From: Mesorhizobium sp. AR02
Lineage (GTDB): Bacteria; Pseudomonadota; Alphaproteobacteria; Rhizobiales; Rhizobiaceae
NCBI RefSeq assembly: GCF_024746835.1
Contig: NZ_CP080531.1
Location: 7,398,001 to 7,462,000, forward strand
DNA: 64,000 bases
Reading direction: 5' to 3'
Made by a program: the position numbers and the translations under genes. The notes under the pieces were generated by a model. That model saw only the letters and a program-made list of their open reading frames with translations, was not told the origin of the DNA and ran no database searches. Each line of letters starts with the position of its first letter. Position 1 is the first letter of the stretch. Shown one piece after another: positions 52,001-60,972 of the stretch.

Positions 52001-53485
52001 ATGGCTTCAATGACTTCTGCGGACAACGAACTCTGTTTCCTGCCGGCTGCCGAACTGGCACAGCGCATCCGGCGCCGCGACCTGTCGCCGGTCGAAGTGA
52101 CAGAGGCTTACCTGCGCCGCATCGAAGCGCGAAACCCCGTCATCAACGCTTACACGCTGGTCCTCGGCGACGAAGCGATGGACGCGGCGCGCGTTGCCGA
52201 AAAGGAAGTGATGGCCGGTGTTCCGCTCGGGCCGCTGCATGGCGTACCAGTCGGCATCAAGGATCTCGACGATGTCGCCGACGTGCCGACATCGATGGCG
52301 TCGCGCGCCGTGCACAACAAGGTGCCGCAAACCAGCGCCGTGGCTGTCGAACGCTTGCTCGCTGCGGGCGCCATCGTGCTCGGCAAGACCAACACGCCGG
52401 AGTTCGGCCACAAGGGCATCACCGACAATCCGCGCTTCGGACCGACCAGCACGCCCTTTGCAATCGGCTACAATTCCGGCGGCTCGTCGGGCGGCAGTGC
52501 GGCGGCCGTCGCCGACGGCATGGCGGCGCTGGCGCAAGGCACCGATGGCGGCGGCTCGGTGCGTATCCCTGCCTCGTTCAGCGGCACTGTCGGCTTCAAG
52601 CCCTCCTTCGGCCGCATCCCTTCGGTGACGCGTCCCGACGGTTTCCTGTGGGGGCATCCGCTTGTCCATATCGGGCCGCTGGCGCGCACCGTCGGCGACG
52701 CCGCGCTGATGACCAGGGTGATGGCCGGCCCGCACAGTCGCGACCCGCTCAGCCTGCCGGACGATGGTGCCGACTATGTCGGCGCCGCCAGCGGACCGTT
52801 CCGGCCGCTGCGGGTCGCCTACAGTCCGCGTCTCGGCAATTTCCCCGTCGGCCGCCAGGTGGCGGCCGTGGTGGCCGATGCGGTCGAAGCTATGCGCCAG
52901 AACGGTATCGCCGTCGACGAGGTCGAGCTCGATTTCAGGGCCGATCACAAGGAGTTGGCAGCGCTTTGGGTGCGCACGATTTCGATCCACTACGCCGCAA
53001 TCGCAGTCTACTGGAAACAGGAGGGCATCGACCTGATGGGCGAGCACGCCGGTGTGCTCACCCCGCAATTCCTGGCCATGCTGAAAGACGCCTACAAGGT
53101 GTCCGCCGTCGACCACGCGCTCGACGATCTCCTGCGCACCGGCGTCCATGACGGGCTCGAGGATGTGTTTGCAACGCACGACCTGATCGTGTCGCCGACG
53201 CTTGCCATTCCGCCGGTGAAGAACGCCACCGATGGCAACACGATCGGGCCGACCTCGATCAATGGCGAGGCGGTCGATCCGCTGATCGGCTGGTGCATGA
53301 CCTATCCGATCAACTACACCGGCCATCCGGCAATCTCGGTTCCAGCCGGCCTGACCGCGCAGGGCCTGCCGGTCGGCCTGCAGATCATCGGGCGACGCCA
53401 CGCCGACGAGAGCGTGCTCAACATGGCGGCGCGCTTCGAGCGCATCAGGCCGTGGTTTCAAAGCTATCCGGGGCTTGCTGGATAG
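52001..53485 (+). CDS. amidase signature enzyme
   Basis: A 494-residue serine amidase. Catalytic triad Lys87 (VGIKDLDD), cis-Ser163 in NSGGSSGGSAAAV and nucleophile Ser186 in TDGGGSVRIPAS. The overall length and pattern are those of the GatA/AtzF superfamily but with no GatB or GatC nearby, so it is a free-standing hydrolase of an amide. ATG at 52001; a second ATG is at 52010. Last gene of the transport-cyclase-amidase operon, convergent with the ROK regulator. Confidence 0.93.
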   Translation: MASMTSADNELCFLPAAELAQRIRRRDLSPVEVTEAYLRRIEARNPVINAYTLVLGDEAMDAARVAEKEVMAGVPLGPLHGVPVGIKDLDDVADVPTSMASRAVHNKVPQTSAVAVERLLAAGAIVLGKTNTPEFGHKGITDNPRFGPTSTPFAIGYNSGGSSGGSAAAVADGMAALAQGTDGGGSVRIPASFSGTVGFKPSFGRIPSVTRPDGFLWGHPLVHIGPLARTVGDAALMTRVMAGPHSRDPLSLPDDGADYVGAASGPFRPLRVAYSPRLGNFPVGRQVAAVVADAVEAMRQNGIAVDEVELDFRADHKELAALWVRTISIHYAAIAVYWKQEGIDLMGEHAGVLTPQFLAMLKDAYKVSAVDHALDDLLRTGVHDGLEDVFATHDLIVSPTLAIPPVKNATDGNTIGPTSINGEAVDPLIGWCMTYPINYTGHPAISVPAGLTAQGLPVGLQIIGRRHADESVLNMAARFERIRPWFQSYPGLAG

Positions 53486-53500
53486 GGCGACGCGCGTCCC

Positions 53501-54772
53501 CTAGATCGGCAGTTGCAGCAGCTCGGAAATAACCAGGCCCGCCGCGCCCAGCAGTGCCGCGCCATCGCCGGCATCGCCGGCGATAAACTCGATGGTGCCG
53601 CCCGGCCTCGCCGGCACCATGGCGCGGACATGGTCGGCGATCGCGCCGAGCAGACGATCGCCACCGAGCACGACGTCGCCATGCAGGATGAAGATGTTGG
53701 GCGCCACCGTCTGCTGCAGATTGGCGATGCCGACCGCCACGTTGCGGGCATAGCGGTCGAGCAGCTTTTCGGCGCCCGGCACTCGGCGCCCGGCCATGTC
53801 GACAAGACGGGCCGAGTCGATCAGCTTGGGCTCGGGCAGGCCCGCATGGGCAGCCTCGCGCCGCAGCCAGCTCAGCGTGGCGATGGTGTCCCAGCAACCG
53901 CGCCGGCCGCAGCGGCAGAGCTCACCGTCGAGCTGCACGAATGTGTGGCCGAGTTCGCCGCCCGCTCCGGACGTGCCGCGATGGAGATGGCCGTCGAAAT
54001 AGAGCGCACCACCCAGCACTTCGCCGGTGTAGACAACCGCGAATTGCCTGACGCCGCGGCCGGCGCCGAACCAGCGGTCACCGACCAGCAGAGCACGCGG
54101 ATGATGGTCGAGCTTGACCGGCAGGCCGAAGCGCCGGCCGAGATCGTCAGCCAGCGGATAGCGGTCGAGCGCCGGGGCCAGATTGACGGTGACAATCGAG
54201 CCGCGGTCGGTGTCGACCATGCCACCGACCGCGACACCGATGCCAAAGGGCTTGCGCCACGCCCTGGCAAGCGTGTCGCCAACACATTCGGCAATCGTCT
54301 CGATGATCGGTGCGACCTGCCCCCTGCCGTCCGGCAGCGCCATCTTGCGTTCCGACTCGATCTTTCCGTCGAGCGTCGCCACGCAGGCGTGCACTGCGTC
54401 CGGCATCAAAAGCACGCCGCAGATGGGACGGGCTTTCGGCGAAAACCACAGCGGACGCGCCGGCTTGCCACCGCCGGGACTGGCGGGCATGGGATCGCTC
54501 TCGACCAGCACCTCGTCGTCGATCAGCGGCTGCACGATGCCGGAAATCGTCGTGCGGTTGACGCCGGCCATGCGCGCGAGCTCGGCGCGGCTGGTGGGGC
54601 CGAGATCGAACAGCGCCTGCAGCACGCGGCCGCGATTGGTCGAGCCGACCATCGAGGACGAGAGCAGCGCCTTGCGCGGGCGCCCTACCCGTTCCACGGC
54701 AGTGCCATCACCGGGCGGCGTGAATGTGGCGTGGCCTGCGCCATTCGGGCTGTCTTCGCTGGTTATCGTCAT
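53501..54772 (-). CDS. ROK-family transcriptional regulator
   Basis: A 423-residue NagC/XylR-type regulator. After 40 residues, a winged helix (NRGRVLQALFDLGPTSRAELARMAGVNRTTISGIVQPL); residues of about 110-420 are the ROK sugar-kinase-like domain with GIGVAVGGMVDTDRG, GGALYFDGHLHRGTSGAGGELGH and the zinc motif CRCGRRGCWDT. The usual Glu after GC-x is Asp-Thr here. It is probably the regulator of the convergent ABC-cyclase-amidase operon; ROK regulators often respond to sugars. Confidence 0.9.
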   Translation of the reverse strand: MTITSEDSPNGAGHATFTPPGDGTAVERVGRPRKALLSSSMVGSTNRGRVLQALFDLGPTSRAELARMAGVNRTTISGIVQPLIDDEVLVESDPMPASPGGGKPARPLWFSPKARPICGVLLMPDAVHACVATLDGKIESERKMALPDGRGQVAPIIETIAECVGDTLARAWRKPFGIGVAVGGMVDTDRGSIVTVNLAPALDRYPLADDLGRRFGLPVKLDHHPRALLVGDRWFGAGRGVRQFAVVYTGEVLGGALYFDGHLHRGTSGAGGELGHTFVQLDGELCRCGRRGCWDTIATLSWLRREAAHAGLPEPKLIDSARLVDMAGRRVPGAEKLLDRYARNVAVGIANLQQTVAPNIFILHGDVVLGGDRLLGAIADHVRAMVPARPGGTIEFIAGDAGDGAALLGAAGLVISELLQLPI

Positions 54773-54893
54773 TGTCCGGTTTTCGCGCCGCCATTCTCAA
54801 AAACCTTTCTAGCCCAGGAGCTTGCCGGTTTCGAGAACTTTGTGCGAGACGGCAACAAACTGGACCGTGCAGGCAGGCACGTTCGCTCCGCCC

Positions 54894-55313
54894 TCAGGGC
54901 GTATCGGCAGAATCCTCCGGAGCCCGCTGAAAACCCTGATGGGCGGGAAGCGACCGCAGCCGGTCGAGCCATTTCATCCGCGAGCCAATGAAGACTTGCG
55001 CGTCTGGTTGGTATTCGCCCGGATCAGTCATCGTCGCGGCGTGGACGTGAACCTCCGAAGGCCATCTCCCAGAGCAGAAATAGAGCCTTGTGCCGCAGGT
55101 CGGGCAGAATCCCCGGAACGTCCCGGGGCTGCTCTCATAGTGCACGATATCGCCGGCCCAGTTCAGGTGGTCCTGCCTCATCCCAAGGAAGGCCGTCAAG
55201 GGGGAGGACGTGGCGCGCTGGCAGTCAACGCAGTGACAGACCAGATTGCGCGTGATGTCTCCGGAGTAGGTCCAGCCAACCGCCCCGCACATACAGTTTC
55301 CCGTAAGGACCAT
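54894..55313 (-). CDS. GFA-family (formaldehyde-activating-like) protein
   Basis: A 139-residue zinc protein. GNCMCGAVGW, CHCVDCQRATSSPL and FCPTCGTRLYF are the cysteine sets of the GFA/CENP-V fold. Start at 55313 follows GAGGGGAGG. Named after glutathione-dependent formaldehyde-activating enzyme, but most members have no proven reaction. Confidence 0.9.
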   Translation of the reverse strand: MVLTGNCMCGAVGWTYSGDITRNLVCHCVDCQRATSSPLTAFLGMRQDHLNWAGDIVHYESSPGTFRGFCPTCGTRLYFCSGRWPSEVHVHAATMTDPGEYQPDAQVFIGSRMKWLDRLRSLPAHQGFQRAPEDSADTP

Positions 55314-55443
55314 CGCACCCTCCCCTCGCCATGCGCCCACCCCCCCAAAACTCACTCGTGCGGAGCCTGAAGCGCGTCGCGCCGAAACGGATTTATGCGA
55401 CGCGTTTCAGTGCGACATGCATAGAATGCGCTGAGCCAGCGGC

Positions 55444-55827
55444 TCAGGCACGCTTATTTGCGACCTTGGCGGATTTCGATTTTGCTGGAAGCGTACCGAC
55501 AAAGGCCAGCGCGAGATCGAGCCAGCCGCGAAGGTCGGCATCGGTCGCAGTGCCTTCCGGCGCGACACGGACGTAGCCTTCCATGGTGCGTGCGCCCATC
55601 TCCATCGGGCGCGCGTGCGGACGGGCAGCGGCGGCGCTGTGCGCGGCCTTGCCGACGCGGACCAATAGCCCGCGCTTCGAGGTTCCGATCAACATGTTGC
55701 CGTTGAGCATGAAACAGGTGCCGCCGAACATATTCTGTTCGGTGAAGGCGCGCTGACCAAGGGCGGCGCGCAGGCGCTCGACCATGGGATCGGCGATCGC
55801 GCTGGTTTTGGTGACTGACTTCGCCAT
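55444..55827 (-). CDS. TfoX/Sxy N-terminal-domain protein
   Basis: A 127-residue protein: VERLRAALGQRAFTEQNMFGGTCFMLNGNMLIGTSKRGLLVRVG is the TfoX-N pattern, ending with a WLDLALAFV helix and a basic tail. Only the N-terminal domain is present, as in many alphaproteobacteria, so a competence role is not implied. Start at 55827 has GGAG eight bases upstream. Confidence 0.85.
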   Translation of the reverse strand: MAKSVTKTSAIADPMVERLRAALGQRAFTEQNMFGGTCFMLNGNMLIGTSKRGLLVRVGKAAHSAAAARPHARPMEMGARTMEGYVRVAPEGTATDADLRGWLDLALAFVGTLPAKSKSAKVANKRA

Positions 55828-55956
55828 GCTCACCACTCCGCAATTGCGTGATTACAGGCAAGCACGGAAGCAGGCGGCGATTCAAGGTGGAGAGTGAGGT
55901 GCGAGCTGTCACGCTGGCCTTCGCCAATCGCCAATGTTGAAGACCAACGCGTTACC

Positions 55957-56553
55957 TCACGCCGGCACCGCCGGCTTCAGCTCCGGGAATTTTTCGTCGA
56001 AACGCGCCGCCCAGCGGGTCAGCCGGCCACGGCCTTTTTCCCATTTGCCGGCGAAGCGCAGGGAGAGATAGCCGAGGCAGGCACGCAACGCCATCTGACC
56101 GACCGTGATCTTCTTCGGCAGTTTGGGCGGGTTGGCATTGAGCAGATCGAGCGCGGCGGTGATCTTCGCCCACTGCCGGTCGAGCCAGGGCTGATAGACC
56201 ATCTCGTCGGGCCGGGTGCGGCGCTCATAGACCATCGACAGCGCGCTATCGCAGATACCGTCAGCCAGCGCCTCCAGCACTTCCGCTTCCAGCCGCTTGT
56301 CGGGATTGCGCGGGAATAAAGCGTTCTTCGAAATCCGGTTGAGGTGCTGGGTGATGGCACGGCTGTCGTGAACCGAACGGCCATCATCGAGCACCAGTAC
56401 CGGGATCTTGCCGAGTGGATTGGCGCCGATCAGTTCGGCCGGTTTGTCCTCGGTCTTGACCGGCACCAGATCGATCACGATCCCGGCATAGGCCGCGGCC
56501 ATCCTTACCTTGGAACTGTAGGGAGAGGTGGATGCATAAAGCAGCTTCGGCAT
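55957..56553 (-). CDS. glutathione S-transferase family protein
   Basis: A 198-residue GST. MPKLLYASTSPYSSKVRMAAAYAGI gives the N-terminal strand-helix with the catalytic Ser region; NPLGKIPVLVLDDGRSVHDSRAITQHL holds the cis-Pro and glutathione contacts. C-terminal helical domain ends in RWAARFDEKFPELKP. Similar to the YibF/YfcG group. Start ATG 56553. No linked genes. Confidence 0.87.
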   Translation of the reverse strand: MPKLLYASTSPYSSKVRMAAAYAGIVIDLVPVKTEDKPAELIGANPLGKIPVLVLDDGRSVHDSRAITQHLNRISKNALFPRNPDKRLEAEVLEALADGICDSALSMVYERRTRPDEMVYQPWLDRQWAKITAALDLLNANPPKLPKKITVGQMALRACLGYLSLRFAGKWEKGRGRLTRWAARFDEKFPELKPAVPA

Positions 56554-56974
56554 GATCGGGTTCCTGTTTGCAGGTGTCCAGTGTTGACTGGACAGGTGCT
56601 TGCGATCAACCGCCAGAGCGCAAAAAAACAGTAGCCAGAAACCGGTTGCGGTTCCCACCCCCCAGACATCGCGACAAGCCTACGGACTGTTACGCTGGAA
56701 AAACACGAGCGAACGACAACGGCAGGCTGACGGGATCAAACCTGCATTCGCATCTCACCAACCCCAGGCATTGCACCGGGGCCTTCGCCTGCCGCAGCAA
56801 GAAGACAATCCAAAGGGCGAGCGAGGCAGCCAACCGGCGCCTCGCTTTGCTTGCCCCTCGGTCCCATCCCGATGTTCAGCCCTCAGGCTGAACCCGCTGC
56901 CCGACTTTTTCGATCCAGTGCGTCAGAGCGTCCTTGCCGAGTCCCGAAGGACACGCGACGCCCCAACGACCGGT
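56554..56974. other. intergenic region with two hairpins
   Basis: 421 bases without a credible gene. GCGAGGC...GCCTCGC (56821-56845) and GTTCAGCC-CTCA-GGCTGAAC (56874-56893) are perfect inverted repeats; the second lies about 80 bases beyond the stop of the alanine-lysine-rich gene on the minus strand and may end its transcript, though no T-run follows. Confidence 0.5.
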
Positions 56975-57427
56975 CTACTTCTTGGCCGGAGCCTTCGCCT
57001 TCGCAGGCGCTGCCTTGGCCTTCGGCGCGGCGGCTTTCTTCACCGCAGGCTTTGTCGCGGCCGCTGCTGCTTTCGCGGCTGGCTTTGCTGCTGCCTTAGC
57101 GGCGGGCTTTGCCGCAGCCTTGGCGGGCGCTGCTTTCTTGGCCGCGGGTTTTGCCGCTGCCTTGGCCGCAGGCTTCTTCGCCGGTGCTGCCTTAGCGGCG
57201 GGCTTTGCCGCTGCCTTGGCGGGCGCTGCCTTCTTGACGGCGGGCTTCGCCACAGCCTTGGCTGCAGCCGGCTTCTTGGCCGGTGCTGCTTTCGCTGCGG
57301 GCTTTGCCGCCGCCTTCGCAGGCGCTGCTTTCTTTACTGCTGTTGCGGCCTTCGCCGCGACTGCTTTTGCGGGTGCTTTCTTTGCCGGTGCCTTGGATGC
57401 CGGCGCTTTAGATGACTGCTTAGCCAT
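56975..57427 (-). CDS. histone H1-like Ala/Lys/Pro repeat protein
   Basis: A 150-residue protein composed almost wholly of Ala, Lys, Pro and Val in PAKAAAKPAAKA-like repeats, with no acidic residues. It resembles the H1-like tails of AlgP and bacterial histone H1 analogues and should bind DNA or RNA without stable fold. Start at 57427 (MAKQSSKAPASKAPAKK) follows GAAGGGG. All six frames stay open over the repeats, but only this frame has a start, ribosome site and a basic product. Repeat number is prone to change by slippage. Confidence 0.8.
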   Translation of the reverse strand: MAKQSSKAPASKAPAKKAPAKAVAAKAATAVKKAAPAKAAAKPAAKAAPAKKPAAAKAVAKPAVKKAAPAKAAAKPAAKAAPAKKPAAKAAAKPAAKKAAPAKAAAKPAAKAAAKPAAKAAAAATKPAVKKAAAPKAKAAPAKAKAPAKK

Positions 57428-57881
57428 GTCATGCCCCTTCACGTTATGCCGATGGCCGTGAATGACCCCGGCGCGCAATGCATATCTGACTCGCGGCTCG
57501 CTAGCCAGCGAAGCAATGGTATGATTTTCTCAGCTTAAATTTTCGTTGAGATCGAGACGCGATCACACTCATCATCGCAAAAATTCGTCGCTGATCTTCT
57601 GGTATCGCCAGCAATTTGACACCGGCATTCTCGATGCCAGCCCGCCATCGAACTCCGAAGACTAGCGAACAGCTTTACGCATGATCGTCGGCCGTGAATA
57701 TCATGACCTGCCACCTTCATCGAGGTGATCATCTTCCAGCAGACGAACGGTCCATGCGGATCACAAGCGCGACACGACGACCGATCTGAAGATCACCTTG
57801 TCAAGCATGCTTCCACCGACCGCTGACAAGTTGACAGAATACTCTGCATAGCAGAGTATTCTGCACTACCGTTGTCCGAGA
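57428..57881. other. intergenic region upstream of winged-helix regulator
   Basis: About 450 bases between divergent genes. The only ordered element I find is the 29-base palindrome at 57835-57863. The promoter of the alanine-lysine-rich gene should lie near 57440-57550, where the sequence is more AT-rich. Confidence 0.45.
57835..57863. promoter_or_regulatory. 13-base-arm palindrome, operator candidate
   Basis: CAGAATACTCTGC-ATA-GCAGAGTATTCTG, perfect arms, centre about 84 bases upstream of the winged-helix regulator start. Likely its own operator. Confidence 0.7.
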
Positions 57882-57932
57882 TTGCCGAGTCATATGGCGA
57901 CGGCCCCAGGCTTGCCGCATTGGAGCGCACTG

Positions 57933-58244
57933 ATGAGCGCCGACGACATCATCCATCAGAGCACACGGCTCAGGATCATGGCCATCCTGAACACGCTGGA
58001 AAGGCGCGAGGCGCTGGAATTCAGCCAGTTGAAGGCCATGATCGAAACCACTGACGGAAATCTCGGGGCACACATCGATACGCTGGCCAGAGCAGGCTAT
58101 GTCGATGTCGAAAAGCTCTTCGTCGAGCGACGGCCGCAGACCCGGGTCAAGGCAACGACGATTGGGCGGCAGGCCTTTCGTGGCCACATTGCCTTTCTTC
58201 GCAAGATCATCGATCAGGCCGAGCCGGCGCAACGCAGGAAATAG
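57933..58244 (+). CDS. small winged-helix transcriptional regulator
   Basis: A 103-residue protein consisting of one winged helix: STRLRIMAILNTLERREALEF, QLKAMIETTDGNLGAHIDTLARAGYV, then the wing VEKLFVERRPQTRVKATTIGRQAF. It matches the ArsR/MarR-like stand-alone DNA-binding group in which GNLGAHIDTL is the recognition helix. No sensor domain is present. The ATG at 57933 has GGAG upstream; in-frame ATG 57894 gives 13 more residues. It probably represses its own gene through the palindrome. No partner membrane-protein gene is adjacent. Confidence 0.82.
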   Translation: MSADDIIHQSTRLRIMAILNTLERREALEFSQLKAMIETTDGNLGAHIDTLARAGYVDVEKLFVERRPQTRVKATTIGRQAFRGHIAFLRKIIDQAEPAQRRK

Positions 58245-58265
58245 CACTGCGATCGAGCGACACCC

Positions 58266-58880
58266 TTAGCGCGTGGCGACCACGGCAACGCCGGCGCCGA
58301 TCATCACGCCGCCCGCCGCGCGGTTGACCCGGCGCACGATCTTGGGTGTGCGCAACAGATTGCGGGCCCGGCCGGCGAGAACGACATGCCCGCCAATCAC
58401 CACAATCTCGACAGCCAGGATCACCGCGACGAGGATGCCGAGATGCGCTGATGTAAGCGAGGCTCCGACGACGTTGGGCAACAGCGCCACATAGAACAGC
58501 GGCATTTTCGGATTGCCGAGATTGAGCGCGACGCCCGTGGCAAAGATCGTCAGCAGCCCGCGCCGCCCGGAGACGGGCTGCAGCTCCGGCACGACTGGCA
58601 CGGCCGTCCAGAGCTTGATGCCCATCCAGATCAGATAGGCTGCTCCGCCATAGCGAAGCACCGTCATGACGATCGCCATCTTGGCGGCGATGATCGACAG
58701 TCCGAAGGCAGCGAGCGTCAGGAAGATGAGGATGCCGACCACCGTGCTGGCGCCGTAGGCGATGCCCGACACCGCGCCGCTGGAGATCGTGCGGGCGACG
58801 ATGGTCATGTTGTCGGGGCCAGGGCTGGCGGCGAAGACGAAGAAGGCGACCGCAAAGGCAAGGATGGTGGCAAGGTCCAT
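58266..58880 (-). CDS. LysE-family amino-acid exporter
   Basis: A 204-residue membrane protein with six helices of the LysE/RhtB family: ILAFAVAFFVFAASPGPDNM (the S-P-G-P motif), ISSGAVSGIAYGASTVVGI, YGGAAYLIWMGIKLW, FATGVALNLGNPKMPLFYVALLP. Exports amino acids or related metabolites. Single gene, convergent with the winged-helix gene. Confidence 0.9.
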   Translation of the reverse strand: MDLATILAFAVAFFVFAASPGPDNMTIVARTISSGAVSGIAYGASTVVGILIFLTLAAFGLSIIAAKMAIVMTVLRYGGAAYLIWMGIKLWTAVPVVPELQPVSGRRGLLTIFATGVALNLGNPKMPLFYVALLPNVVGASLTSAHLGILVAVILAVEIVVIGGHVVLAGRARNLLRTPKIVRRVNRAAGGVMIGAGVAVVATR

Positions 58881-58957
58881 GAAGGCTCCCGAAAGTGATG
58901 CGTTGCTCTCGGGTGTTCAGGTTAGCCGATTTGCGTGCCGGCGACAGCCCGGAAAAT

Positions 58958-60136
58958 TCAGGGCCTTCGTGACAGCAGCAGCGCGGCCGCGGCGGATGCC
59001 GCGCCGAACAGGCAGGTGCCGCTCCAGCCCCACGCCGAATAGGCAAGCCCTGCGAGACCCGAGCCGCAGGCGCCGCCGAGAATCATCGTCGCCATGAAGA
59101 TGGTGTTCAGGCGGCTGCGGGCGGCGGCATCGAGAGCATGAATGCGCGCCTGGTTGGCGACCTGCGACGACTGCACGCCGAGATCGAGGATCAGCACGCC
59201 TATGATCATCGCCGCCAGCGATCCCTGGAACAGGCCAAAGATGGCGAAGGCGGCAACCACCAGGCCGGCGCCGATCGAAACGATGACGTCAGGACCGCGC
59301 CGGTCTGCGAAGCGGCCGGCGAGTGGAGCCGCAAGCGCGCCGGCGACACCGACCAGCGCCATCAGGCCTACGGCCGTGGCGCCGAAATGATAGGGCGCGG
59401 CGTCGAAGACCAGAGCGAGCGTCGACCAGAAACCGATGAAGGCCGCGAAGATCAGTGCCTGCACGACGATCGCCTGCCGCAGGATGCGGTGCGCGCGCAG
59501 CAGCGTCCACAGCGAGCCGAGCAGCCTGGCATAGCTCAGATCGGTGACCGGCTCGACGCGCGGCAGACGCCAGGCGAGTGCCGCGCCGGTGGCAAGCATC
59601 AATGCGGCGGCGGCCGAGAAGACGGCCTGCCATCCCCAGATGTCCGAGATGAAGCCGCTGGCGGTGCGGGCAAGCAGGATGCCGACGAGAATGCCGCCGG
59701 TAACGATGCCTAGCACGCGGCCGCGCTCATGCGGTGCGGCCAGATGCACGGCAAGCGGGACGATCTGCTGCGTGACCGTGGCGAAGAGACCAATGCCGAT
59801 GCCGGCGGCGACCAGCCAGAGAAAGCTGGGCGCCAGGGCGGCACCGAGAAGCGCGACGACCAGCGCCGCCGTCGTCGCCAGGATGAGGGAACGCCGCTCG
59901 AGCCGGTCGCCCAGCGGCGCCAGAAACAGGATGCCGATGACGTTGCCCAGTTGCGTCACGACGGGAAGTGCCGAGACCGCGCCGGCGGACAGAGCGAACT
60001 GATGCGCCAGCAGACCGAGCATCGCCTGGTTGTAATAGTTGTTGGCCACGGTCAGGCCCGCGGCAACCGCGAGTATGGCAAGCAGACCATTGTCGATGGC
60101 AGTGCTGCGCGTGTTGGCAGGCGTGAGCGCTGTCAT
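58958..60136 (-). CDS. MFS transporter
   Basis: A 392-residue major facilitator with twelve helices. GNVIGILFLAPLGDRLERRSLIL is the loop 2-3 motif (G-D-R-x-E-R-R), and PHERGRVLGIVTGGILVGILLAR is typical of drug/metabolite exporters of the YdhP/AraJ type; second half has LAGRFADRRGPDVIV. Start ATG at 60136 overlaps the DMT gene stop (TGATG), so the genes are coupled. Under the TetR regulator two genes upstream. Confidence 0.9.
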   Translation of the reverse strand: MTALTPANTRSTAIDNGLLAILAVAAGLTVANNYYNQAMLGLLAHQFALSAGAVSALPVVTQLGNVIGILFLAPLGDRLERRSLILATTAALVVALLGAALAPSFLWLVAAGIGIGLFATVTQQIVPLAVHLAAPHERGRVLGIVTGGILVGILLARTASGFISDIWGWQAVFSAAAALMLATGAALAWRLPRVEPVTDLSYARLLGSLWTLLRAHRILRQAIVVQALIFAAFIGFWSTLALVFDAAPYHFGATAVGLMALVGVAGALAAPLAGRFADRRGPDVIVSIGAGLVVAAFAIFGLFQGSLAAMIIGVLILDLGVQSSQVANQARIHALDAAARSRLNTIFMATMILGGACGSGLAGLAYSAWGWSGTCLFGAASAAAALLLSRRP

Positions 60137-60972
60137 CACGGCTGATAACCGAGGCAGATGGCGCCGAGCGCGACGACGGCGCAGGCGCCGACCCGCCGGG
60201 GCGTCAGCGTTTCGCCGAGAAACAGCCGGCCGATGAAGGCCGCGAAGACGACGCTGGTCTCGCGGATCGCGGTGATCGGACCGGCAGGCCCGAGCGCGAA
60301 CGCCGCCACCACGACGCCATAGGCCAGAAGCGCGAACAGGCCGCCGCCCAGCGCCTTCCAGGTCTCCGGCGCCCGCGGGTCAACAGCGAGCCTGCCGCGA
60401 CTGGCGATGAAGGTCGCCGGCAGCAAAGCGCCATAGGCGAGCAGGACCCAGGCGGTGTAGGCGCCGACATTGCCTGCCGCACGAACGCCGATTGCATCGA
60501 CCGTCGCATAGGCGGCGATGATTGCCCCCGTTGCCAGCGCATAAAGGATCGATGTCGTGGCGGCTCTTCCTCGTCCGAGCGAAAGCCCCATGATGCCGCC
60601 ACCGACCAGGGCAACGCCGACGGTCTCCAGAACGGTGAGTTGCTGGCCGGCGAGCAGGAAGCCACCAAGGGTGACGAGCAGAGGCACGCTGCCGCGAACG
60701 ATCGGATAGACCTGTCCCAGTTCGCCATATCTGTAGGCGGCCACCAGAAACACGCTGTAGCCGACCTGCAGGCAGGCCGAGAGCCCGACATAGGGCCAGG
60801 CTGATGTGGCGGGAAAACCGTTGAAGATGGCAAGGGGAATGGCGAGCGCCGTGCTGGAGAAGCTCATCACGGTGACGGTCCACAGCCTGTCGGCGCCGGT
60901 TCGCAGGAATGCGTTCCAGCTTGCGTGCAGGATCGCCGCGAAGAGCGCGAGCCCGATGACCAGCGGGCTCAT
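60136..60972 (-). CDS. DMT-superfamily (EamA-like) transporter
   Basis: A 278-residue ten-helix transporter: LFAAILHASWNAFLRTGADRL, YRYGELGQVYPIVRGSVPLLV (EamA signature), IGRLFLGETLTPRRVGACAVV. Overlaps the TetR gene by ATGA (60969-60972) and the MFS gene by TGATG. Substrate unknown. Confidence 0.88.
   Translation of the reverse strand: MSPLVIGLALFAAILHASWNAFLRTGADRLWTVTVMSFSSTALAIPLAIFNGFPATSAWPYVGLSACLQVGYSVFLVAAYRYGELGQVYPIVRGSVPLLVTLGGFLLAGQQLTVLETVGVALVGGGIMGLSLGRGRAATTSILYALATGAIIAAYATVDAIGVRAAGNVGAYTAWVLLAYGALLPATFIASRGRLAVDPRAPETWKALGGGLFALLAYGVVVAAFALGPAGPITAIRETSVVFAAFIGRLFLGETLTPRRVGACAVVALGAICLGYQP

Noticed and set aside
52007..54991. 484- and 492-residue open frames antisense to the amidase and the ROK gene
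   Set aside because: Both lack family sequence and follow the third-position GC pattern of the real genes.
56934..57461. 175-residue hydrophobic frame opposite the Ala/Lys/Pro protein
   Set aside because: The complement of a Lys/Ala/Pro repeat always encodes Phe/Ala/Gly repeats; there is no ribosome site, whereas the minus frame has one.
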